Positions 17,418 through 25,668 of a stretch of 64,000 nucleotides of DNA are shown here, piece by piece. A program made the position numbers and the translations under genes. The notes beneath the pieces were generated by a model, which worked only from the letters and a program-made list of their open reading frames with translations, had not been told where the DNA came from and did not search any database. The first letter of the stretch is position 1. The number at the start of each line of letters is the position of its first letter. This DNA is from Muricoccus pecuniae (lineage in GTDB: Bacteria; Pseudomonadota; Alphaproteobacteria; Acetobacterales; Acetobacteraceae), in the NCBI RefSeq assembly GCF_014199205.1, contig NZ_JACIJD010000001.1, forward strand, positions 124,001-188,000. The letters are read 5' to 3'.

Positions 17418-18272
17418 TCAGCCCCCGCGTTCCACGAAGGCCTTGAAGGCCCCCGCATGATCCGGGTGCCAGCGCGAGAGAGGCGGGCGGTTCTCGACGA
17501 TATCGCCCGCGGCCCAGAGGATGCGGCGCTCGTCCAGCGCGCGCGGCACGTCGTTGTCGGGACAGAGAATGTAGAAGTCGCCGGCCGCCAGCCGGTCCAT
17601 CATGAAGTCCACGGTCTGCTCCGGCGTCCAGGCGGCCGCGGGCTTCTCGCCGCGCCCGCCCGCCGTCAGCGGGGTGAAGACGAAGCCGGGGATCAGCAGA
17701 TGGGCGGTGATCCGGCAATCCGGCGTGTTCCGCAACTCGTGCTGCAGCGCCTCGGTGAAGGCCTTCACCCCCGCCTTGGAGACGTTGTAGGCCGGGTCGC
17801 CCGGCGGGGTGGTGATGCCCTGCTTCGACCCCGTGTTGATGATCAGGCCCGGCCGCCCGCGCGCGATCATGCCGGGCGCGAAGATGCGCGAGCCGTGGAT
17901 CACGCCCCAGAGGTTCACGCCGATCACCCGCTCCCAGTTCTCCTCCGGGCCGAACAGGGCGCTGCCGGGCTGGACGCCGGCATTGTTCATGAGCAGGTCG
18001 GTGCCGCCGAAGCGCGCGCGGACCTCGGCCTCCAGGCGGCGCAGGTCCTCGGGGCGGCTCACATCCGCCTCCACCGCCATGACCTCCGCCTCTCCGCCCG
18101 GTGCGGCGGCGGAGAGCGCCTCGGCCGCCCGGGCCAGCCTCTCCGCGCCCAGATCCGCGATGCAGACCCGCAGGCCCAGGCGAGCGAAGTGCAAGGCGGC
18201 GGCGAGTCCGATCCCGGAAGCGCCGCCCGTGATCACGGCCGCTGAGCCGGGGGGAAGGAAGGGCTGGGGCAT
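17418..18272 (-). CDS. SDR family oxidoreductase
   Basis: 284 residues, classical short-chain dehydrogenase/reductase. The cofactor loop is VITGGASGIGLAAALHFARL (TGGxxxGIG) and the structural motif is LLMNNAGVQ. The catalytic set is Ser in NTGSKQG and Tyr/Lys in YNVSK, five residues in the usual order. Asp after the second strand (IADLGAE) suggests NAD preference. Substrate unknown; neighbours (rnd, lrgAB) give no clue. Confidence 0.88.
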   Translation of the reverse strand: MPQPFLPPGSAAVITGGASGIGLAAALHFARLGLRVCIADLGAERLARAAEALSAAAPGGEAEVMAVEADVSRPEDLRRLEAEVRARFGGTDLLMNNAGVQPGSALFGPEENWERVIGVNLWGVIHGSRIFAPGMIARGRPGLIINTGSKQGITTPPGDPAYNVSKAGVKAFTEALQHELRNTPDCRITAHLLIPGFVFTPLTAGGRGEKPAAAWTPEQTVDFMMDRLAAGDFYILCPDNDVPRALDERRILWAAGDIVENRPPLSRWHPDHAGAFKAFVERGG

Positions 18273-18344
18273 GCTGGCGTCTCCTGATCGCGGGGCAGCC
18301 CTCTAGATCGGCGCCGGCGGGCGGGAGTTGCGCCGGGGGACGCC

Positions 18345-19064
18345 CTAGAGCAGCGCCCGCAGCACCACCGGCGCCAGCACGGCGCTGACCAGCGCGTTCA
18401 GCGCGAGCGCGATCCCGGCGAAGGTCCCGGCCATGAAATCGACGTGAAAGGCCCGCGCCGTGCCGATGCCATGCGCCGCCAGCCCCGCCGCGAAGCCGCG
18501 CGCCCGGTAGTCCCGCAGGCGGAGCGCGTTCATCAGCGGCGTCACCGTCACCGCCCCGATCGCCCCGGTGAGGATCACCAGCACCGCCGCCAGGGCGGGA
18601 TCCCCGCCCAGGCTGCCGGCGATACCCATGGCCACCCCGGCCGTGACGGATTTCGGCGCCAGCGAGGCGAGCACCGTCTCCGGCATGCCGAAGGCGCGGG
18701 CGATCAGCAGGGCCGAGAGCATGGCGGCCAGCGAGCCCGCCAGCAGCGCCGCCCCCATCGGCAGGATCGCCCGCCACACCGTGCGGCGGTGGCGGTGCAG
18801 CGGCACGGCCAGCGCCACGGTGGCCGGGCCGATGAGGAAGTGGACGAACTGCGCGCCCTCGAAATAGGTGCGGTAGGGCGTGCCGGTGGCGGCCAGCATC
18901 CCGGCGGCCAGCAGCACGGCGATCAGGATGGGATTGGCCAGCGGGTGCCGCCCGAGGGCCGCCGAGAGCCGGTCCGCCGCGACATAGGCGAGCAGCGTCA
19001 CCGTCAGCCAGAGCAGCGGCGTGCGGGAGAGATAGACCCAGAGGCTGAAATCCGCGTCGCTCAC
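18345..19064 (-). CDS. lrgB: LrgB family membrane protein
   Basis: 239 residues, largely hydrophobic with about seven membrane segments. The family signature runs LAPKSVTAGVAMGIAGSLGG and ILTGAIGAVTVTPLMN, with the terminal block GFAAGLAAHGIGTARAF. LrgB pairs with LrgA; such pairs modulate murein hydrolase activity or export small carboxylates such as pyruvate or glycolate, depending on the organism. It starts with GTG at 19064, overlapping the lrgA stop (GTGA). Confidence 0.9.
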   Translation of the reverse strand: MSDADFSLWVYLSRTPLLWLTVTLLAYVAADRLSAALGRHPLANPILIAVLLAAGMLAATGTPYRTYFEGAQFVHFLIGPATVALAVPLHRHRRTVWRAILPMGAALLAGSLAAMLSALLIARAFGMPETVLASLAPKSVTAGVAMGIAGSLGGDPALAAVLVILTGAIGAVTVTPLMNALRLRDYRARGFAAGLAAHGIGTARAFHVDFMAGTFAGIALALNALVSAVLAPVVLRALL

Positions 19065-19504
19065 GCCGCGTCCTCCGCTTCCCCGTCCCGCCCGACCAGC
19101 CGGGCGACCCCGGCGAAGACGAGAGCGGTGACGGCCAGGCCGATGAGGGTGGAGGCGACCAGCGCCACGGCCAGCCCCAGCCCGTACTGGGCCAGCACGT
19201 CCAGCTTGCCCACAATCCCGACGCCGGCCGGGATGAAGAGAAGGGAGAGGTTGGCCAGGATGCCGTCCGCCGCGCCGGTGACGGAGGGGGTGGGCAGGGG
19301 CTCGGGCAGCAGGTCGTTGCCGAGGAGCAGGAGGAGAAGGAACATCATGCCCAGCACGGGGCCGGGAAGCGGCCAGCCCGTGCCATGGGCAATGGCCTCC
19401 CCCGCGAGCTGGCAGAGAAGGATGAGGGCGGCGCCTGGGATCATGCGGGGCAGGTTAGCGAGGATCGTGCCGCCCAAGCCCCGCATTCCCCCCGCCCCCG
19501 CCAT
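19061..19504 (-). CDS. lrgA: CidA/LrgA family membrane protein
   Basis: 147 residues from the ATG at 19504; in-frame ATGs at 19486 and 19444 are alternatives, and the one at 19444 (MIPGAALILLCQLAGEAI) begins where family alignments usually begin. Four membrane segments are visible, with PLPGPVLGMMFLLLLLLG and LFIPAGVGIV as the recognisable holin-like core. Co-translated with lrgB. The 98-base gap to the divergent pgi gene holds no recognisable operator. Confidence 0.85.
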   Translation of the reverse strand: MAGAGGMRGLGGTILANLPRMIPGAALILLCQLAGEAIAHGTGWPLPGPVLGMMFLLLLLLGNDLLPEPLPTPSVTGAADGILANLSLLFIPAGVGIVGKLDVLAQYGLGLAVALVASTLIGLAVTALVFAGVARLVGRDGEAEDAA

Positions 19505-19602
19505 GCCGGGCGCGGGCTTTAGGGTCAGGCGCCCCCCCCGCTTCCGCCCCGCCGCCCGCGCCCCTAACCTCCCGCCGGATTCTGGAAGAGGGGCGTTCCG
19601 GC

Positions 19603-21204
19603 ATGGCGGATGGAGCAGAGGCGGCCTGGAACCGGCTGGCGGAACTCGCGCGGGCGCCCGGCGCCTCCGCCATCCGACCGCTGATGGAGGACCCCTCCCG
19701 CGCGGCCCGCTTCACCCACCGGGCGGGCGACATCCTCGCCGACCTCTCCAAGACCTCCGTCTCCGATGCGGTGCGGGAGGCGCTGCTGGACCTCGCCCGC
19801 GGCGTGCTGGCGGCGCGGGACGCCATGGCGCGGGGCGAGCGGATCAACGCGACGGAGGACCGCGCCGTGCTGCACATGGCGCTGCGCGGCCCGCGCGGCA
19901 CGTTTCGCTCGGGGGAGGAGGACGCCTCCGCCGAGGTCCACGCCACGCTGGACGCCATGCAGGCCTTCTGCGCCCGCATCCATGGAGAGGGGCGCTTCAC
20001 CGATGTGGTGAACATCGGCATCGGCGGCTCCGACCTCGGGCCGCAGATGGCCGCCCGCGCCCTGTGGCGGCACGGCATGCCCATGCGGGCGCACTACCTC
20101 TCCAACGTGGACGGCCATGCCTGGGAGGTCATGCGGCACGGGCTGGACCCCGCGCGCACTCTCGTGCTGGTCGCCAGCAAGACCTTCACCACGGCCGAGA
20201 CCATGGCCAACGCCCATCTCGTGCGCGGCTGGCTGCGGGACGCGCTGGGGGAGGCGGCCGGGGCGAATCTCGTCGCCCTCTCGACCAACCTGCGCGCCAC
20301 GGCGGATTTCGGCGTGCCGGAGAGCCAGGTCTTCGGCTTCCGCGACTGGGTGGGCGGGCGCTTCTCCCTGTGGTCCGCGATCGGCCTCTCCATCGCCCTC
20401 GCCTGCGGCTGGGAGGTCTTCGCCGCGCTGCTGGCCGGCGCCCGGCGGATGGACGAGCACTTCCTCTCCGCCCCCGAGGCCGAGAACCTGCCCCTGCTCA
20501 TGGCGCTGACCGAGGTGTGGCACGTGAACGGGCTCGGCCTGCCCAGCCGCGCCGTGCTGCCCTATGACGAGCGTCTCGCCCGCTTCCCCGCCCATCTGCA
20601 GCAGGTGGAGATGGAGAGCCTGGGCAAGCGCGTGACGCTGGGCGGCCTGCCCGTGCCGCGCCCGACCGGCCCCGTGGTCTTCGGCGAGCCCGGCACGAAC
20701 TCCCAGCACTCCTTCATGCAGTTGCTCCACCAGGGCACGACGCCCGTGCCCGCCGACATCGTGCTCGTCGCCAATCCTGCCCACGGCTTCGAGGAGAACC
20801 ACCGGCAGCTCCTGGCCAACGGCCTCGCCCAGGCCGAGGCCCTGCTGCGCGGGCGGGACGCGACCGAGGTGAGGGCGGAGATGGAGGCCAAGGGGGTGGC
20901 GCCGGCGGCGGTCGAGGCCCTGCTTCCCCACCGCCTCTTCCCCGGCGACCGGCCGAGCACCACCCTCGTCCTGCCCCGGCTGGACGCGAACACCCTCGGC
21001 CAGCTCGTCGCCCTGTACGAGCACAAGGTCTTCTGCCTGGGCGCGCTGTGGGAGGTGAACGCCTTCGACCAGTGGGGGGTGGAGCTGGGCAAGCAGCTCG
21101 CCGGCGCGCTGTTGCCGGAACTGGCGCCGGGAGCGAAGGCGGGGGCGCACGACCCCTCCACCACCGCCCTGATCGCCGAGCTGCACCGGCTGCGGGCGGA
21201 CTGA
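19603..21204 (+). CDS. pgi: Glucose-6-phosphate isomerase
   Basis: 533 residues, of usual length for the long form. The two signatures are present: DWVGGRFSLWSAIG and FDQWGVELGKQLA; IGIGGSDLGPQMAARAL and FGEPGTNSQHSFMQLLHQG are the sugar-phosphate-binding and catalytic segments. It interconverts glucose 6-phosphate and fructose 6-phosphate in the cytoplasm. GAGGGG lies about ten bases before the ATG. Divergent from lrgA and convergent with ndh ten bases downstream. Confidence 0.96.
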   Translation: MADGAEAAWNRLAELARAPGASAIRPLMEDPSRAARFTHRAGDILADLSKTSVSDAVREALLDLARGVLAARDAMARGERINATEDRAVLHMALRGPRGTFRSGEEDASAEVHATLDAMQAFCARIHGEGRFTDVVNIGIGGSDLGPQMAARALWRHGMPMRAHYLSNVDGHAWEVMRHGLDPARTLVLVASKTFTTAETMANAHLVRGWLRDALGEAAGANLVALSTNLRATADFGVPESQVFGFRDWVGGRFSLWSAIGLSIALACGWEVFAALLAGARRMDEHFLSAPEAENLPLLMALTEVWHVNGLGLPSRAVLPYDERLARFPAHLQQVEMESLGKRVTLGGLPVPRPTGPVVFGEPGTNSQHSFMQLLHQGTTPVPADIVLVANPAHGFEENHRQLLANGLAQAEALLRGRDATEVRAEMEAKGVAPAAVEALLPHRLFPGDRPSTTLVLPRLDANTLGQLVALYEHKVFCLGALWEVNAFDQWGVELGKQLAGALLPELAPGAKAGAHDPSTTALIAELHRLRAD

Positions 21205-21214
21205 GCCGGGGAAC

Positions 21215-22501
21215 CTATTCCAGCCGCACGGAGGGCCGCGCCAACCGCCGCAGCGCGCCCGCCGCCCAGACCAGCGGCACCCGCGCCCCGTGCACGACGA
21301 GCTGGAACTGCCGGTAGAGCAGCGCGTAGCTCAGCCGCGCCAGCCAGCCCTCGATGAAGGCGCCGCGCAGCACGCCGAGCCGCCCGAGGCTGGCGAAGGC
21401 GTCGTAGTCGCCGAGCGAGACGAGGGCTCCGCGCTGGACGTAGCGGAAGGGCGGGATGGGCGTGCCCCGGAGCCAGGCGGGCAGGTGGCGGGCGAGGTGC
21501 CGGGCCTGCTGGTGCGCCACCTGGGCGGTGGCGGGGAGCGGCCGCTCCTGCCCCGCCGGCACCAGGGCGGCGCAGTCGCCGAGGGCGAGCACCGCGGGGT
21601 CCGTCAGCGTGACCATGGATTCATGCACCCGGATCCGCCCGGCCCGGTCCGTCTCCAGCCCGTCCAGCGCGCGCGTCACCTCGGGCGCGCGGATCCCGGC
21701 GGCCCAGACGCGGATCCCGGCCGTGATCCGCCGCCCGCCCTTCAGCACCACCCCCTCCGCATCCACCGATTCCACGGCCGCCCCGGTCAGCACCTCCACG
21801 CCGAGATGGCGCAGCACCGCCGTCGCGGCGTCCGAGACCTTTTCCGGCAGGGCGGCGAGGATGCGCGGCATCGCCTCGATGAGCGTGACGCGCAGCCGCC
21901 GCCGCAGGCCGGGCAGGCCGTAGCCGCCCGCGAGCTCCAGCGCCTGGTGCAGCTCCGCCGCCAGCTCCGTGCCCGTGGCGCCGGCGCCGACGATGGCGAT
22001 GGAGAGGTCCGGCTGGGCGGGGTCGTCGAGGCAGCGGATCACGGCCCGGCGCAGCTCGCCGTTGAAGGCCTCGGCCTGCTCGCGGTCGTCGATGAAGGCG
22101 CAGTGCTCGCGCACCCCGGGGATGCCGAAGTCGTCCGCCCGGCTGCCGATGGCGAGGACGAGGCTGTCGTACTCCACCACCGCCGTCAGCTCGTCCCGCC
22201 CCTCCCGGTCCTGCACGGTGCCGAGCGTCACCCGTCGCGCCGCGCGGTCCAGCCCGCGCAGGATGCCCGGGCGGTAGGCGATGCCGTGGCGCGCGGCATG
22301 GGCGAGGAGGACGACCTCGTCCTGCGCCGTGTCCAGCGTGCCCGCGGCCACCTGGTGCAGCCGGGGCTTCCAGATGCTCGATCCCGCGCGGTCCACCAGG
22401 GTGATGGACAGGCCGGGCACGCGGCTGCGGGCGAGGCGGGTGGCGAGGTCCAGCCCCGCGGCGCCCGCGCCCAGGATGACCAGGCGGTGCGGTGTCGTCA
22501 T
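21215..22501 (-). CDS. ndh: NAD(P)/FAD-dependent oxidoreductase, type II NADH dehydrogenase
   Basis: 428 residues from the ATG at 22501, supported by AAGGGGA; an upstream start at 22525 is less likely. The FAD loop is RLVILGAGAAGLDLATRL and the NADH loop SIAIVGAGATGTELAAELHQ. The late FAD motif is VLALGDCAAL, and the quinone-side segment is ATAQVAHQQARHLARHL. The C-terminus (GWLARLSYALLYRQFQ onward) is amphipathic and likely anchors it to the membrane. NDH-2 passes electrons from NADH to quinone without proton pumping. Confidence 0.88.
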   Translation of the reverse strand: MTTPHRLVILGAGAAGLDLATRLARSRVPGLSITLVDRAGSSIWKPRLHQVAAGTLDTAQDEVVLLAHAARHGIAYRPGILRGLDRAARRVTLGTVQDREGRDELTAVVEYDSLVLAIGSRADDFGIPGVREHCAFIDDREQAEAFNGELRRAVIRCLDDPAQPDLSIAIVGAGATGTELAAELHQALELAGGYGLPGLRRRLRVTLIEAMPRILAALPEKVSDAATAVLRHLGVEVLTGAAVESVDAEGVVLKGGRRITAGIRVWAAGIRAPEVTRALDGLETDRAGRIRVHESMVTLTDPAVLALGDCAALVPAGQERPLPATAQVAHQQARHLARHLPAWLRGTPIPPFRYVQRGALVSLGDYDAFASLGRLGVLRGAFIEGWLARLSYALLYRQFQLVVHGARVPLVWAAGALRRLARPSVRLE

Positions 22502-22644
22502 CGGCGATCCCCTTCGCCGGCTCAACGCGTCGCGGGGAGGAAGGTGGCAGGGAGCGCGGTCCCCTCCCGCCGGGCCGGTTACCCCTTCTTCACCCCGGCG
22601 CGGCAGACTTGTCCGGGGCGCGCGAAAGCCCCATCCCCTCCCGG

Positions 22645-24537
22645 GTGATCCCGATCCCTCTCGCCCAGGCGCAGTCCATCCGACGCCTTCCTCCCACCAC
22701 AGCCGACCGAATCGCCGCCGGCGAGGTGGTGGAGCGCCCCGCCGCCGCCGTGAAGGAGCTGGTGGAGAACGCCCTCGATGCCGGCGCGCGCCGCGTCTCC
22801 GTCACGCTGGAGGGCGGGGGGATCGACCGCATCCTCGTGGAGGATGACGGCCGCGGCATGATCCCCGCCGACCTCGCCCTGTGCATCGAGCGCCACGCCA
22901 CTTCCAAGCTGCCGGAGGAGGAGACGCTGTTCCGCATCGCCACCCTCGGCTTCCGGGGGGAGGCGCTGCCCTCCATCGGCGCCGTCTCCCGCCTGACGAT
23001 CACCACGCGCCCGCGGGAGGGCGAGGCCCATGCCATCCATGTGGAGGCCGGGCGGGTGGGGGAGGTGACCCCCGCCGCCGCCCCGCCGGGCACGCGGGTG
23101 GAGGTGCGGGACCTCTTCTTCGCCACCCCCGCCCGCCGCAAGTTCCTCAAGACCCCGGGCACCGAGGCTTCCCACGCCGTGGAGGCCGTGCGGCGCCTCG
23201 CCCTGGCCTGGCCGGAGGTGGCCTTCCGCGTCACCGTGGACGGCCGCGCCGCGCTGGATCTCCCCCCCGCCGACCGCGCCGGCCGCGCCGCCGCCCTGCT
23301 CGGGCGGGACTTCGCCGCCGCCTCCGTGCCCGTGGGGGGAAGCTGGCCCGACCTCCTCCTGGAGGGCCTGGCCGCGCTGCCGACCCATCACCGCGCGACG
23401 GCCGCCGAGCAGCACCTCGTCGTCAACCGCCGCCCCGTGCGGGACCCGCTGCTGCGGGCGGCGCTGCGCGTGGCCTACCGGGATGTGCTGGCCGCCGGGC
23501 GCCACCCCGTCGCCGCCCTGTTCCTGGAGATCCCGCCCGAGGCGGTGGACGTGAACGTCCATCCCATGAAGACCGAGCTGCGCTTCCGCGACGCGAGCGG
23601 GGTGCGGGGGGCGCTGATCGCCTCGCTCCGCCGGGCGCTCGGCACCGGGGCGGGGGTGGGCGGGGGGCGCAGTGGCTGGGATGCCGCCCTCGGCCGGGGC
23701 TCAGCCGGGGGCCTCGCCGACGCGCCGGATCCCGCCTGGCCCAGCCGCGCCGGCCAGCCCCTGCCCGGCACATCGGAACCGACCGCACCCTGGCCCGAGG
23801 CCATCCCCGCCCGCGCGCCCGGCTTCGCCGAGGGAGGCTTCGCCTTCGCATCCCCGGCCCCGGCCCGGCCGGTGCAGCCGCGCTTCGCCCTGCCGCCCGG
23901 CGCCCTCACCGTGCCCGCCGAGGCGCCGCCCCTGCCGCCCGGCGCGGCGGCGGAGGGGCCGCTCGGCCGGCCGCTCGCCCAGATCCAGGACACCTACATC
24001 CTGGCCGAGGCGCCGGACGGCGCGCTGATCCTCGTGGACCAGCACGCGGCGCATGAGCGGCTGACGCATGAGCGCCTGTCGGCCCAGCTCGTCTCGGGCG
24101 GGGTGCGCTCCCAGCCGCTGCTGCTGCCGGCGGTGGTGGACATGCCCGCCGCCGATGCCGCCCGGCTGGCCGAGCGCGCCGAGGACCTTGCCCGGCTGGG
24201 GCTGGAGATCGAGCCTTTCGGCCCCGGCGCGATCCTTGTCCGGGCTCTGCCCGCCCTCCTCGGCACGCCCGAGCCCGCGCCCATCCTGGCCGACATCGCC
24301 GCCGAGTTGTCCGACTGGGAGGAGAGCACGGCGCTGGAGCGGCGGCTGGACGCGGCGGTGGCGCGGCTGGCCTGCCACGGCAGCGTCCGCGCCGGGCGGC
24401 GCCTCAACCCCGCCGAGATGGCGGCCCTCCTGCGGGAGATGGAAGCGACGCCGCGCGCCGCCACCTGCTCCCACGGGCGCCCGACCTTTCTGCGCCTCGG
24501 GGCGGGGGACCTCGCGCGGATGTTCGGGCGGAGCTAG
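22645..24537 (+). CDS. mutL: DNA mismatch repair endonuclease MutL
   Basis: 630 residues from a GTG at 22645, a few codons before the conserved RRLPPTTADRIAAGEVVERP; no ATG fits. GHKL ATPase motifs follow (VKELVENALDAGA, EDDGRGM, TLGFRGEALPSIG). A Pro/Ala-rich linker covers roughly residues 340-440. The C-terminal domain holds the endonuclease motif DQHAAHERLTHE (465-476), with ACHGSVRAGRRL and CSHGRPTFLRL, so this MutL nicks DNA itself, as in bacteria lacking MutH. Divergent from ndh. Confidence 0.95.
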   Translation: MIPIPLAQAQSIRRLPPTTADRIAAGEVVERPAAAVKELVENALDAGARRVSVTLEGGGIDRILVEDDGRGMIPADLALCIERHATSKLPEEETLFRIATLGFRGEALPSIGAVSRLTITTRPREGEAHAIHVEAGRVGEVTPAAAPPGTRVEVRDLFFATPARRKFLKTPGTEASHAVEAVRRLALAWPEVAFRVTVDGRAALDLPPADRAGRAAALLGRDFAAASVPVGGSWPDLLLEGLAALPTHHRATAAEQHLVVNRRPVRDPLLRAALRVAYRDVLAAGRHPVAALFLEIPPEAVDVNVHPMKTELRFRDASGVRGALIASLRRALGTGAGVGGGRSGWDAALGRGSAGGLADAPDPAWPSRAGQPLPGTSEPTAPWPEAIPARAPGFAEGGFAFASPAPARPVQPRFALPPGALTVPAEAPPLPPGAAAEGPLGRPLAQIQDTYILAEAPDGALILVDQHAAHERLTHERLSAQLVSGGVRSQPLLLPAVVDMPAADAARLAERAEDLARLGLEIEPFGPGAILVRALPALLGTPEPAPILADIAAELSDWEESTALERRLDAAVARLACHGSVRAGRRLNPAEMAALLREMEATPRAATCSHGRPTFLRLGAGDLARMFGRS

Positions 24538-24558
24538 GGGCGCCGCCCGCGGCCGGCC

Positions 24559-24589
24559 TTGACCTTCCCACCATGGGAAGCCCCAGCTT
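24559..24589 (+). promoter_or_regulatory. CueR/HmrR-like (MerR family) copper-responsive promoter
   Basis: The -35 hexamer TTGACC (24559-24564) is followed by a 19-base spacer holding the perfect dyad CTTCCCA-CCA-TGGGAAG (24564-24580). The possible -10 (CAGCTT, 24584-24589) is weak. A long spacer with a CTTCCC/GGGAAG dyad is the known layout of CueR/HmrR copper operators such as those of copA genes. It lies 42 bases upstream of the DUF305 start. No merR-type gene is in the window. Confidence 0.7.
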
Positions 24590-24630
24590 CCGCCTGCCCG
24601 CGGAGACGCGGCAGGACAGGGAACCGACAG

Positions 24631-25647
24631 ATGACCGCCGAGACCGCCCATCGACCGCGCCTCGCGACCCCCGCCGCCTTTCTGGCCACCTCCCTGGCCG
24701 CGCTCCTGGCCCTCGCCGCGCCCGCGCGTGCCCTGGTGGGGGAGGGGGAGGATTCCGGCATTCATCCCCCGCTGCTGGACATCTACACCGTCGCCCCCGC
24801 CGCGGCGCTGCCGGCCGTGCTCAAGGCGGACCGGGACTACCTGACGGGGATGCGCGCGCATCACGCGGGCGCGCTGACGATGTCCCAGGACTACCTCGCC
24901 GATCCGGAGGCGCGCAGCCCGGCGCTGCGGCAGCTCGCCTACGCGATCATCGTGAACCAGCGCTACGAGATCGCCCTGATGGACGAGGTGGCGCGCAAGC
25001 TCGACCAGCCGCCGGGCTTCATCGGCTCCGGCCCTGCCCGCCTCGCGATCCAGCCCGCGGCGACGGAATCGCTGGCGCAGCAGTTCCGCTTCTCCCGCGC
25101 GCCCATCCCCGGCCCGCTCACCCCGGCCTCCCCGCCGGACCGGCCGATGAGCGCGCGCGACGTGCAGTTCGCCAAGGCGATGACGATCCACCACCAGGCC
25201 GCGCTCGACATGGCGCGCGCCTACCAGGCGGACCCGAACGCGCGGAACAGCTTCCTCGGCCTGCTGAACGTGGACATCCTGACGGACCAGTCGCAGGAGA
25301 TCGCCTTCATGCGGCGGACGATGGGGGCCTATCCCGGCGACGTGGAGGCCGTGCCGGTCCCGGCTTCCATGATCCACGGGATGGAGGGGATGTCCCATGG
25401 CGGGCATGGCCACCAGGGGGGAGCGGCGCAGCCCGCCTCGGCCGATCCCCATGCGGGCCATGCCGGGGGTTCGAATGCGGGACACGGCGCGGTGCCGGTG
25501 CCCGCGCCGGCCGACCCTCATGCGGGCCACGCTCCCCGGGCCGGGGAAGGCGCCGGTCATGCTGGCCATGGTGCCGCTTCATCCGGCCGGCGGCCCGCCC
25601 CGCGCCGCCGCGCCCCGGAGGGTGGCGGGGCGCATCACGCGCACTAA
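24631..25647 (+). CDS. Exported DUF305 protein with His/Met-rich tail, probable copper binder
   Basis: 338 residues from the ATG at 24631. The signal peptide is about residues 1-34 (hydrophobic core ATSLAALLALAAPARA). Two DUF305 helical units carry the typical paired histidines, MRAHHAGALTMSQDYL and MTIHHQAALDMARAY. The last 90 residues form a His/Gly/Met tail with repeated DPHAGHA units and a final HHAH, a likely metal sponge. DUF305 includes the cyanobacterial periplasmic copper protein CopM. The upstream CueR/HmrR-like site supports copper inducibility. Function in copper buffering is inferred. Convergent with the gene at 25669. Confidence 0.85.
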   Translation: MTAETAHRPRLATPAAFLATSLAALLALAAPARALVGEGEDSGIHPPLLDIYTVAPAAALPAVLKADRDYLTGMRAHHAGALTMSQDYLADPEARSPALRQLAYAIIVNQRYEIALMDEVARKLDQPPGFIGSGPARLAIQPAATESLAQQFRFSRAPIPGPLTPASPPDRPMSARDVQFAKAMTIHHQAALDMARAYQADPNARNSFLGLLNVDILTDQSQEIAFMRRTMGAYPGDVEAVPVPASMIHGMEGMSHGGHGHQGGAAQPASADPHAGHAGGSNAGHGAVPVPAPADPHAGHAPRAGEGAGHAGHGAASSGRRPAPRRRAPEGGGAHHAH

Positions 25648-25668
25648 GGGATCGTTCCGGGTGCCGGG

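Noticed and set aside
24631-25647. The His-rich tail as a read-through or frameshift artefact.
   Set aside because: The frame is continuous, codon use matches the rest of the gene, and DPHAGHA repeats are consistent with a metal-binding tail.
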